The notes beneath the pieces were generated by a model, which was not told the origin of the DNA, did not search any database, and saw nothing but the letters and a program-made list of their open reading frames with translations. A stretch of DNA of 42,555 bases, taken from NCBI GenBank assembly GCA_029975295.1, contig JARKPK010000031.1, positions 1 to 42,555 of the forward strand. Reading direction: 5' to 3'. Below are positions 17,086-24,790 of this stretch, in pieces. The translations under genes were made by a program, and so were the position numbers. Numbering within the stretch: position 1 is the first letter of the stretch; the number at the start of each line of letters is the position of its first letter. The stretch comes from Thermoguttaceae bacterium. GTDB lineage: Bacteria > Planctomycetota > Planctomycetia > Pirellulales > Thermoguttaceae.

Positions 17086-18462
17086 ATGACCGCATCGACC
17101 GTCACTCGCCGTCGTGTCTTGAAAATGGCCGGCTCCGCGTTGGCCGTGCCGATGATTCTGCCCGGCCGCCTGCTGCAAGCGGCGCCCAGCGAGACCGTTC
17201 GCGTGGGGATCATCGGGTTGGGCGGTCGGTCGCGCTCGATTGTCAATGAATCGCGCGAAGTGAAGGGCTGGAAGATCGCCGCCGTGTGCGATTGCTTCCA
17301 GCCAAGGGTCGATGCCTTCATCAACCAGTTGGGCAAAGATGCCGGCTGGAACGGTTACGAGTGCTTCCGCACGATGATCGAGAAGGAAAAGCTCGACGGC
17401 GTGATGGTGCAAACGACGACGCACGCTCGGGCTTGGATCACTGTGCTGGCCATGCAGGCCGGCATGGACGTGTACATCGAAAAGCCGATGGCCCTGTCGA
17501 TCGCCGAAGGGCGCTACCTCGTCGAGGCTGCGCGCCGCTATCAGCGGGTCACTCAGGTGGGCACGCAGCAGCGGTCGATCCCCATCAACAACTGGGCCAG
17601 CGATTTGGTGAAGAAAGGCGCGCTGGGCAAATGCCTGACCGTGTTGGCGCCGAACTTCGTCGGGCCCGACCGCTGGACCTCGACCGAATCGAAGCCGCTG
17701 CCCAAGGGCGGCAGCGAGAACTGGTGGGACGTTTGGACCAACCAAGCCGAGTTTCGGCCCTACCACCCTCAACTGCATCACGGCTGGTCGCGGTGGTACG
17801 ACTACGACGGCGGCGGGCTGTGCTTCGGCGTGACCGGTTGGGGCACCCATTCCTACGACCAGATCAATCGCGCCCTGGGAACCGACGACACCGGCCCCAG
17901 CGAAATCCTGCTGGAGGAACCGGTTGAAGTGAAACCAACCGGCAAATACGCCGCCGATCAGGTGCCCGAAGACGACACGGGCTTGGCCTATCACGGGCTG
18001 GCCAAACCGGTCGTGGGGCCGCGGGCGAAAATGTCGATGACCTTCGCCAGCGGCACGCAATTGAAGTTGCATCTCGACGGCGATCGCGGGCCGGGCTTGG
18101 GGGCGATCTTTACATGCGAGAAGGGGAAGATCGAAATCAACCGCAACAAGTTGGCGTCGAACCCCAAAGAGATCATCCTATCGCCCGACAATCCCGGCCC
18201 GAATCCTCGGCCCGAAACCGAAGCCCATATTCAGAACTGGGTCGATTGCATCAAGTCGCGGGCCCGATGCAACGCCGATGTCGAGATTGGACAACGAGCG
18301 ACGACGCTTTGCTACTTGGTGAACATCGTTCGCCAAGTGGGGCGGGTGGGCGAACCGATCCGCTGGGATCCGGCCGCCGAGCGGTTCACCAACTGCGACG
18401 AGGCCAACAAGCTGCTTTCGCGGGCCCGCCGCAAAGGCTATGAGTTGCCCGCGCTGACGTAG
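17086..18462 (+). CDS. Tat-exported Gfo/Idh/MocA-family oxidoreductase
   Basis: A 458-residue NAD(P)-dependent oxidoreductase. The ATG at 17086 gives MTASTVTRRRVLKMAGSALA, a twin-arginine signal; a frame open back to 16939 is non-homologous. The Rossmann loop is VGIIGLGGRS (40-49) and the EKP motif is at 132-134 (YIEKPMALS). The sequence VTQVGTQQRSIPINNWASD and the C-domain WYDYDGGGLCFGVTGWGTH are characteristic of the planctomycete subgroup. Compared with the copy at 5924 it is a distant paralogue with a different substrate-domain sequence. The end RWDPAAERFTNCDEANKLL resembles the tail of the other copy. No neighbouring transporter or sugar hydrolase hints at the substrate. The PpiC-like gene converges 90 bases away. 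Confidence 0.92.
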   Translation: MTASTVTRRRVLKMAGSALAVPMILPGRLLQAAPSETVRVGIIGLGGRSRSIVNESREVKGWKIAAVCDCFQPRVDAFINQLGKDAGWNGYECFRTMIEKEKLDGVMVQTTTHARAWITVLAMQAGMDVYIEKPMALSIAEGRYLVEAARRYQRVTQVGTQQRSIPINNWASDLVKKGALGKCLTVLAPNFVGPDRWTSTESKPLPKGGSENWWDVWTNQAEFRPYHPQLHHGWSRWYDYDGGGLCFGVTGWGTHSYDQINRALGTDDTGPSEILLEEPVEVKPTGKYAADQVPEDDTGLAYHGLAKPVVGPRAKMSMTFASGTQLKLHLDGDRGPGLGAIFTCEKGKIEINRNKLASNPKEIILSPDNPGPNPRPETEAHIQNWVDCIKSRARCNADVEIGQRATTLCYLVNIVRQVGRVGEPIRWDPAAERFTNCDEANKLLSRARRKGYELPALT

Positions 18463-18552
18463 CCCCCTCGGCCCGTTTCAGCCCGGCCGATGGCGCGCCG
18501 GTTGGTTCCGCGCGGCGCTATGGGCTGGCCGATTACGCCGGCTTTGGGCGGT

Positions 18553-20565
18553 TTAGCGCGGCTTCAGCGGCACCGTGGCGTGCCGGGCGCCTTCGGCCGG
18601 CGGCGCGCCGCCGTCGGTCCGTCGCTGACCCTCGGCCACGCGCTCGGTCGGTTGCTTGGTGGGCGAACTGCTGGTGCCGGCCAGGTAGTTGTCGATCGTC
18701 GCCGAGTTGCGCAGATGTTCGAAGTATTCGTACATCGCCAACCGTTGTTTTTTCTCGTAAAGATCTCGATGGATGTCGGCGCGGACCTTGGCGTAATCGA
18801 CTTCGACGGGTTGCGTGTACCCTTCGCAGAAGAGGATCACCCATTTGTCGTCCACCTGGATGATTTCGGAAAGCTCGCCCGGCTTGAGGGCGAAGGCCGC
18901 TTTCTCCAGCAGAGGTTGACCGCCGTGCTTGCGGATCGGCGGCACCTCGCCGCGCAGCGCCTGGCTTCCCGGCTCGACGGAGTAGGTTTCGGCCAGCAGG
19001 CCGAAGTTCTCGGCCGTCGGCTTGCGCCGCGCTAATTCCCACACTTCCTGGGCGCGCCGCCCGTTGTTCAACACGATGGCGCGGCAGCGGACGCGCGGGC
19101 CGAAGTTCGCTTCAAACCCTTTTTGCAGGTCTTCTTCGGTCACCTTCACGGCGTCGCCGACCAGCTTCTTGAGGGCCACGGCCGGCCAGACGGCGTCTTG
19201 GCGGTAAACCTCGACGGTGGTGTGCTGCTCCTCGGTGACGGTCTTCAGCCAAGCCTCGACATCGGGCGAGCCGTCGGGCCGAGGGGGAACCATTTGCGCC
19301 GCGGTTTCGGCGATTTCTTCGTCGAGCTCGCGATCGCTGACGGCGATGTTCCGCTTCTTGCACGCCAACTCGAGCAGCCGGCGGTTGATCAATCCTTCGA
19401 GCACCTCTTCGCCGTGACGATCGAGGCATTGGTCGGCCAGTTCGCTCATCGAGATCGGTTTGCCGTTGATCGTCGCCGCCACGCCCGGCATCGCGCGCCG
19501 CTTGGCCGGATCGTTGAGGATGTTCTCGACTCGGGCCTGCTGCTGAAGCTGCTGGAAGGTTTCGGCCGCGACGGTCCGCATTTTCCGCTCGCGCACCACT
19601 TCTTCCAATTGCGGCGCAACGCGCTCGATCGCCACCTGAGAGGCGGGCAGCTTGCACTCGCGCTTGAGGATCAAATACTGATTTCCCACCTGCACGACCC
19701 GCGACACTTCTCCGTCGCGCAGCTCCTCGAAGGCCACGCGTTCGATTTCGGGAAAGCTGCCATGGCGGCGGATCGGCGGGATGACGCCTTTGACCGACGC
19801 GCTGGCGTCTTCCGAGTGTTCCTTGGCCAGGTTGCCGAACTCGTCGGGCCGGGCGGCCGCCTCGGCGCGGACCTGCTCGGCGCGCGCTTTGTCGCGCACG
19901 GCGATCAGACGGCAGCGAATCGATTCGCCGTAGTGCATTTCCCAAGCGGCGCGAATTTCGGCCTGATCGACGGTGAGCCGGTCGCCCGCCAGCCGCCGCA
20001 GGGCCAACGTAGGCCAGATGATGTCGGCCGCGTACTGCACGGCGCTGATGCCGCGCTCTTGCTTGAGCAGCTTGAGCCACTGCTCGACGGGCAGATTGAA
20101 CCGCTGCGCCATCCGCTCGATTTCGCCATCGACCTCGGCCCGAGTGATCACGATGTTCCGCCGCTTGCATTCCTCGGCAATGAGGAACTTGTTGACCATG
20201 CCTTCCAGCAGTTCTTTGCCGTGCCGGCGCAGGCATTCTTCGGCCAGTTCCTCGCGGGTGATCGCCACGCCGTTGACTTGCGCCACCACTTTGCCGGCCG
20301 TTGGCTTGGCAGCCGCGGGCTGTTCGCCCGTCGCCGCGGGGGCGCTGTTGCGCGCGGTCGGCGCGGCAATCGGCTGGGCCGGTTGAGCCCGCGCCGCCGG
20401 CCGTTGCACGTTGGGATTCTGCGGCCCTTGAGCTTCGGCCTGCTCACCCCCGCTGAACAGCCGGATCGCCACGGTCAGAGCAATAACCGAAAGGCCCACG
20501 CCGATCATTCCCCACCGCAGCGTTTTCCCGCGGATCGGGGCAGTTTGGTTGAGGTCTTGGTTCAT
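18553..20565 (-). CDS. Membrane-anchored protein with duplicated SurA/parvulin-like units
   Basis: A 670-residue predicted periplasmic foldase or chaperone. An excellent GAGGAGGG ribosome site precedes the ATG at 20565. Residues 17-37 form one membrane anchor, followed by a Pro/Ala/Gln-rich linker to about 90. Two homologous units follow. Unit 1 is about residues 92-335 (VVAQVNGVAITREELAEECL) and unit 2 about 361-620 (VAATINGKPISMSELADQCL). Each has a SurA-N-like helical part with RHG-E-LLEG-(V/I)N and (K/R)RNI and a PpiC-like part ending GVIPPIRRHG or GEVPPIRKHG then a D/GEVS or GELSE hydrophobic strand. The C-terminal 45 residues are low complexity. The parvulin active-site residues are not clearly preserved, so chaperone rather than isomerase activity is possible. 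It is monocistronic and convergent with the oxidoreductase. Confidence 0.85.
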   Translation of the reverse strand: MNQDLNQTAPIRGKTLRWGMIGVGLSVIALTVAIRLFSGGEQAEAQGPQNPNVQRPAARAQPAQPIAAPTARNSAPAATGEQPAAAKPTAGKVVAQVNGVAITREELAEECLRRHGKELLEGMVNKFLIAEECKRRNIVITRAEVDGEIERMAQRFNLPVEQWLKLLKQERGISAVQYAADIIWPTLALRRLAGDRLTVDQAEIRAAWEMHYGESIRCRLIAVRDKARAEQVRAEAAARPDEFGNLAKEHSEDASASVKGVIPPIRRHGSFPEIERVAFEELRDGEVSRVVQVGNQYLILKRECKLPASQVAIERVAPQLEEVVRERKMRTVAAETFQQLQQQARVENILNDPAKRRAMPGVAATINGKPISMSELADQCLDRHGEEVLEGLINRRLLELACKKRNIAVSDRELDEEIAETAAQMVPPRPDGSPDVEAWLKTVTEEQHTTVEVYRQDAVWPAVALKKLVGDAVKVTEEDLQKGFEANFGPRVRCRAIVLNNGRRAQEVWELARRKPTAENFGLLAETYSVEPGSQALRGEVPPIRKHGGQPLLEKAAFALKPGELSEIIQVDDKWVILFCEGYTQPVEVDYAKVRADIHRDLYEKKQRLAMYEYFEHLRNSATIDNYLAGTSSSPTKQPTERVAEGQRRTDGGAPPAEGARHATVPLKPR
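18706..20292 (-). repeat. Two tandem SurA_N-PpiC-like coding units
   Basis: Unit 1 lies at 20292-19561 and unit 2 at 19485-18706 (minus strand). Aligned positions include NGVAITREELAEECLRRHGK with NGKPISMSELADQCLDRHGE, ECKRRNIVI with ACKKRNIAV, and PPIRRHGSFPEIERVAFEEL with PPIRKHGGQPLLEKAAFAL. The duplication is old: the protein similarity is evident but the DNA has diverged. Confidence 0.8.
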
Positions 20566-21365
20566 GAGCGGTTCCCTCCTCTCATTGGTGTTGTTTGAGG
20601 CAGCTTCTCGGGCCCGATGGCTTTGAGGCTCGCGCCTGCCGGCTGGCGGCCGCCGATGGCGAAGCGCCGGGCGATCGATGCTCGATCACCCGGTCGGCGC
20701 GATTCAGCCCGAACTCGTCACCGCAAGCTGGCCGTGCCTTGCAACGCGGTGATCTGCCTTGCCCGGCCAGTGAGTGCTCCTCCATGCCGCACTGGCGGCG
20801 CGAGGCCACGGCCCGCGCCTTTTCGATCTGGGCGCGGCAGTATAGAGAACTGACGGAGTACGGGGCAAGATCGGTTTTTTCGCGTTGGCGGACCGGGATT
20901 ATTCAGCAGGATGTGAAGCAATTTGGTCCGGCTGAATACGACGTAAGTATCGATTGCGTAATATATTAGCGTGATTGAGGTTCGATCGGCGCGGAGTCGG
21001 TTGTGGTGCGGAAAAATGGTCCGCCGATTGTTGGGCTGACTGGGGGAGCGTTCAGGCCAGGGTCGTAAGAACGGACCAATCGCAGGTTTCTGACGAACCA
21101 AACGCCACTGGGCCGCGTATCAACCCTTGGTCGGGCGCGGTTGCCTACGGCGCAGGCAGGGGGGCTTGGGGGATGCTCTTCCCGCCCTTAAATCATCGTC
21201 TTCGTTCCGAAGCGATCGATCTCTGATCCCGGCCGAGCGATGCTGCTGCCGAGCGGTGCCGCTGCCGTGCGACGGCGGGGCTGTGCGGCCCGGGGGCTGC
21301 CGGGCGTCGGGGGGGCCGCCGTCGATGCGCATTGTTCCTTGTTCCTTCTCGGAAGAAGCTGATCC
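20566..21365. other. 800-base divergent intergenic region
   Basis: It separates the minus-strand parvulin-like gene from the plus-strand ABC operon. No gene is supported; the open frames are Arg-rich and lack start signals. It has the most AT-rich patch of the window, around 20940-20980, with a near-palindrome listed separately. Promoters for both directions should lie here but I cannot place them confidently. Confidence 0.6.
20956..20971. promoter_or_regulatory. AT-rich palindrome, candidate operator
   Basis: GCGTAATATATTAGCG has the perfect 10-bp core palindrome TAATATATTA at 20959-20968 and imperfect outer arms. It stands out in very GC-rich DNA about 400 bases before the ABC operon. Its half-site GCGTAAT resembles the TCGTAAT half-site of some Zur boxes. 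Binding by a metalloregulator is inference only. Confidence 0.3.
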
Positions 21366-22055
21366 ATGCTTAAGCTGCGCGAAGTGGTGAAGAACTATGT
21401 CCAGCCGGACGGCGGCGTGCTGCACGTTTTGGACATCGAGCAGTTCGATGTGGCCGAGGGCGAGCAGATTGTGATGATGGGCCGGAGCGGCTGCGGCAAA
21501 ACCACCCTTCTGCACTGCATCGCCGGCATCAGCCGACCCGATTCGGGCCGCATCTGGATCGACGGCTGGGACATCACCCTGATGAGCGAAGCAGAGCGCG
21601 ATCGATTCCGCGCCGAGAAGATCGGTTACGTCTTTCAAACGTTCAATCTGCTGCCCGGTTTCACCGCGTTGGAGAATGTTCTGCTCGCCATGCGGTTCAC
21701 TGGGCGGAAGGTGGATCGGGCCCGGGCAAGGCACCTGCTGGAGCGCGTCGGCCTTCAGCATCGCGAAGGCCATCGACCCACGCAGCTTTCCGTCGGCGAG
21801 CAGCAACGCGTGGCCATCGCTCGCGCCCTGGCCAATCGGCCCAAACTGTTGTTGGCCGACGAGCCGACGGCGAACATCGATACGGGCAACCAGGCGCAGG
21901 TGCTCGAATTGATCCGCTCGACCTGCCGCGAGGAGAACGTGTCGCTGGTGCTGGTGACGCACTCGCCCGAGGTGGCGTCGCAATTCGCCCGCGTCGAGCG
22001 GTTGGAAGAGTTCAAACGGGCAGCGCAGACGAAGCAACGGGAGAAGGTGGGATGA
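21366..22055 (+). CDS. ABC transporter ATPase, LolD/MacB type
   Basis: A 229-residue nucleotide-binding subunit. Walker A is GRSGCGKTT, the Q-loop is YVFQTFNLLPGFT, the signature is QLSVGEQQRVAIARAL (LSVGE in place of LSGGE), Walker B is LLLADEP and the switch His is in VLVTHSPE. NLLPGFTALENV places it in the MacB/LolD/FtsE class that works with FtsX-type permeases, powering mechanotransmission or extrusion rather than uptake through a channel. The ATG overlaps nothing upstream; its stop overlaps the permease start in ATGA, so the two are translationally coupled. The C-terminal tail REKVG is short. Confidence 0.93.
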   Translation: MLKLREVVKNYVQPDGGVLHVLDIEQFDVAEGEQIVMMGRSGCGKTTLLHCIAGISRPDSGRIWIDGWDITLMSEAERDRFRAEKIGYVFQTFNLLPGFTALENVLLAMRFTGRKVDRARARHLLERVGLQHREGHRPTQLSVGEQQRVAIARALANRPKLLLADEPTANIDTGNQAQVLELIRSTCREENVSLVLVTHSPEVASQFARVERLEEFKRAAQTKQREKVG

Positions 22056-23638
22056 GCCTCTGGAAGGTCGCTTGGCGGAGCATTCAGCAACGGGCGCTGG
22101 CCTCGGCGCTGACGGCGTTTTCCGTCGGGCTGGGCGTGGCGTTGGTGGTGGCCGTCTTGGTCATTCACAATGTGATCGACCGCTCCTTCCGCCGCGGGGC
22201 GCAGGGCTATGATCTGGTCGTCGGCGCCAAGGGCAGTCCGCTGCTGCTTGTCTTGGGCACGGTGTTCCATCTGAACCTGAATCGCCCGCTGGATAACATC
22301 CCGTGGTCGTACTATGAAGAATTTACGGAAGGGCGATTCGTTCATGCGGTCGAGGCGGCGGTGCCGGTTTGCACGGGGCACGATTTCAAGGGTTGTCCGG
22401 CCATTGCCACCACCCCGGCGATGTTTGATGAGTTGACCTACCAGGACGATCGCAAGTACGAATTCACCGCCGGGCGAAACTTCAAGGCGGACAAACCGTT
22501 CGAGGCAGTGATCGGCGCCACGGCCGCGCGGCTCACCGGTTTGAAGGTGGGCGAGACGTTCCGGCCGGTGGCATCGGGCCCTGGCGGCCACGAAGACGAG
22601 GTGGACTTCGAAATCGTCGGCATCCTTGCGCCCACCGGCACGCCGAACGATCGGGCGATCTTCATGAACATCGAGGGCTTCTTCCGCTGCCCGACCCATC
22701 AGCAAGGTCCCTCGGCGATGCAGCGCGTGTTGGGCGGCGGCGCGAAGGAGAAAGACGCCGCCAAGCCGTCGGACAGCGCCCCGAAGGCCGACGGGGCCGC
22801 CCAGGGCGACGCTAAAAACGAGGCGAAGTCGGAGGAACTCCCGGCAACAGAGAGAGGACTGTTCCACGAGGGCGAATTGCCCGATGATCCCGCCACAACC
22901 GAGAATCGCCCCGATTCGGGCGAAATGCGCGACGCCCCGGCGACCGGGGCTAAGCCCGATGCCGCCGCCGCAGCGGCCAAGCCCGGCGAACAGGCAACCG
23001 GGAGCAAGCCGGCGGCCGACGGCCACGACCATCAATGCGACGAGCATTGCGATCACGATCACGCCCACGATCACGAACGCAATCGGGAGCTGACGGCGAT
23101 TCTGGTGCGCACCAACAGCAAGGCCCCGCATTTTTCGATGTCTTTGCCCGATGCGATCAATCGGGAGGCGACCGCTCAAGCAGTCTATCCCTCGCGAGAA
23201 ATCTTCCAGTTTTTCGACACCGTGGTGGGCAACGTGCAGTTGATGTTGCTGATTCTGGCTGTTTTGGTGGTTGTCGTGGCCAGCATCGGCATTTTGGTGA
23301 GCATCTATAATTCCATGAGCGACCGCCGCCATGAGATCGCCATCATGCGCGCCTTGGGCGCCAGCCGGCTGATCGTCATGGGCGTGATCCTGCTCGAATC
23401 GATTCTCCTATCGCTTGGGGGCGGAGTGGTGGGGATCGTGCTGGGGCACGGGCTGATTGGCGCGATGGGCCCGATGATCACCGATCAAACCGGCGTGCAG
23501 GTGGCCATGTGGGACTTCCAACTGATCGAGCTCGTTTTGATTCCCGGTTTGATCTTCCTGGCGACGGTGGTAGGCTACCTGCCGGCGGCCGTGGCCTATC
23601 GGACCGATGTCGCCCGATCGCTGCAAGCGGGAACGTGA
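22052..23638 (+). CDS. FtsX/MacB-type ABC permease with His/Cys-rich periplasmic insert
   Basis: A 528-residue permease. One N-terminal membrane helix (about 18-40) is followed by a large periplasmic MacB-PCD-like domain starting FRRGAQGYDLVVGAKGSPL, then three C-terminal helices (about 394-419, 440-470, 490-515) with the conserved loop SMSDRRHEIAIMRALGAS of the FtsX family. Residues 227-345 form a low-complexity Ala/Lys/Asp/Pro insert that ends in a metal-binding-like run: seven His and two Cys between residues 325 and 341. VVGAKGSPL and YPSREIFQFFD are features of the permease type found beside DUF3299 genes. Together with the ATPase (4-base overlap) and the DUF3299-like gene 49 bases downstream it forms one operon. 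I infer a metal-responsive, possibly zinc-linked, system. Confidence 0.9.
   Translation: MSLWKVAWRSIQQRALASALTAFSVGLGVALVVAVLVIHNVIDRSFRRGAQGYDLVVGAKGSPLLLVLGTVFHLNLNRPLDNIPWSYYEEFTEGRFVHAVEAAVPVCTGHDFKGCPAIATTPAMFDELTYQDDRKYEFTAGRNFKADKPFEAVIGATAARLTGLKVGETFRPVASGPGGHEDEVDFEIVGILAPTGTPNDRAIFMNIEGFFRCPTHQQGPSAMQRVLGGGAKEKDAAKPSDSAPKADGAAQGDAKNEAKSEELPATERGLFHEGELPDDPATTENRPDSGEMRDAPATGAKPDAAAAAAKPGEQATGSKPAADGHDHQCDEHCDHDHAHDHERNRELTAILVRTNSKAPHFSMSLPDAINREATAQAVYPSREIFQFFDTVVGNVQLMLLILAVLVVVVASIGILVSIYNSMSDRRHEIAIMRALGASRLIVMGVILLESILLSLGGGVVGIVLGHGLIGAMGPMITDQTGVQVAMWDFQLIELVLIPGLIFLATVVGYLPAAVAYRTDVARSLQAGT
23024..23074 (+). other. Coding segment of His/Cys-rich metal-binding-like motif
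   Basis: It encodes residues 325-341 of the permease, HDHQCDEHCDHDHAHDH. His325, 327, 332, 335, 337, 339 and 341 plus Cys329 and Cys333 alternate with acidic residues, a pattern typical of Zn, Ni or Cu chaperone and transporter loops. It lies on the periplasmic side by topology prediction. Confidence 0.75.
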
Positions 23639-23687
23639 TCGCGTGTGCGCCGGCCCCTGGGCCGGGCCGCCAGCGGGAGTTGGAACC

Positions 23688-24365
23688 ATGTCGAACGTTT
23701 CTTTGATCGGCGCGCAGGCCGGAGGCGAAACCGTGGCGCCGATCCGCTATCGAGCCGTGGCCCCGGCCGCGGTGCTCAGCGTGGTTTTCGGGGCGGCGTC
23801 GATCGCAGTTTTCTTTCACTGGTTGGCTGTAGCTGTTCCGTTGTGCGGGTTGATCTTCGGTTGGCGGGCCCTCAAGCAGGTCGAGCGAAGCGTGCAGGAA
23901 ACCACCGGCGCCGGCTTGGCGATGGGCGGCATGGCGCTGAGCATGGGCATGGGGTTGCTCGGCGGGGTTCTCTATTTATGGACCGGCCGCTACGAGGTGC
24001 CCATCGGCTACAAGGTCATCACCTTCGACGACCTGTTGCCCGATGAAAAGAAGCCGCTGGAAGTCCCTCCGGCCTTGGACAAGCTCGAAGGCGAACGGGT
24101 GTTCGTCCGCGGCTTCATGTTCCCCGGAAGGCAAGTAGCCAATCTGAAAGAGTTCATCCTGGTGCCGTCGATGGGGCACTGCAATTTCTGCTCGAAGCAA
24201 CTGAAATCGACCGAGATGATTCAGGTGGTGATGGGCGGCGACTTGCGGGCCCAGTACACCACGAAGATGACGCGCGTGGGCGGACGGTTGAAGATCGATC
24301 GCGAGGCGTACAAGATCCCCTACGGCAGTCTGCCGATTAAGATCGAGTGCGACTACGTGCGATAG
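23688..24365 (+). CDS. DUF3299-like membrane protein with DUF4190-like N-terminus
   Basis: A 225-residue protein. The ATG at 23688 follows GGGAG and is preferred over an upstream frame extension that overlaps the permease. Two hydrophobic hairpin helices (about 26-58 and 74-98), with FGWRALKQVERS between them, resemble a DUF4190 membrane module. The C-terminal part (105-225) has VRGFMFPGRQVANLKEFILVP and a short conserved strand set like DUF3299. Where family members I remember have a Cys plus a proline run, this protein has GHCNFCSK, giving a CxxC pair (165 and 168) facing the periplasm. DUF3299 genes are, as I recall, neighbours of MacB-like ABC genes and zinc-linked DUF2796 proteins in gammaproteobacteria. 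The third gene of this operon; exact function unknown. Confidence 0.7.
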   Translation: MSNVSLIGAQAGGETVAPIRYRAVAPAAVLSVVFGAASIAVFFHWLAVAVPLCGLIFGWRALKQVERSVQETTGAGLAMGGMALSMGMGLLGGVLYLWTGRYEVPIGYKVITFDDLLPDEKKPLEVPPALDKLEGERVFVRGFMFPGRQVANLKEFILVPSMGHCNFCSKQLKSTEMIQVVMGGDLRAQYTTKMTRVGGRLKIDREAYKIPYGSLPIKIECDYVR

Positions 24366-24428
24366 CCGGCCGTCGCGGTCCATCGGTCGGGCAGCGCTGC
24401 GGAAGCGTCTCAATGGCCGCCCGGGCAG

Positions 24429-24656
24429 TCAGCCCTTTTCGGTCGTCTCGCCGGTCGGCCGCCGCGGGGCGGGCACCAGATGCTTGGCCTGTTGATAGGC
24501 CATGACGCGCCGCAGCACCTCGTCGGGCGACTCGGACACCATCATCCGTTCACCGGTGGTGAGTGTGATGAACGTGTCGGGTTGCGCCTCAACCGTGCAG
24601 ATCAGTTCGGCATTGAGGATGAACGACGATCCGTTCAACCGCGTCAGTTTTATCAT
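24429..24656 (-). CDS. flbD: FlbD-family flagellar protein
   Basis: A 75-residue protein, MIKLTRLNGSSFILNAELI...VEAQPDTFITLTTGERMMVSES, the compact FlbD/SwrD family often found directly after flgE. In Bacillus the relative SwrD promotes swarming by raising motor power. The ATG at 24656 fits the family start; the frame stays open to 24749 without family-like sequence. The C-terminal tail (VPAPRRPTGETTEKG) is a lineage-specific extension. It is the last gene of the flagellar run, 134 bases after flgE, and faces the DUF3299 gene tail-to-tail. Confidence 0.92.
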   Translation of the reverse strand: MIKLTRLNGSSFILNAELICTVEAQPDTFITLTTGERMMVSESPDEVLRRVMAYQQAKHLVPAPRRPTGETTEKG

Positions 24657-24790
24657 CGGTGATCCCCGGGGCGCCGCGGCGGTTGCGGCGGTTGCATTCC
24701 TCGGCCCGTTGCCGGCGCGTTGCTGCGGCGCCGCGGCCTTGCCGACCAAGCGGCTTTGCCGCTGGCGCGCCGCTTCGCTGCCGCGCGCGT

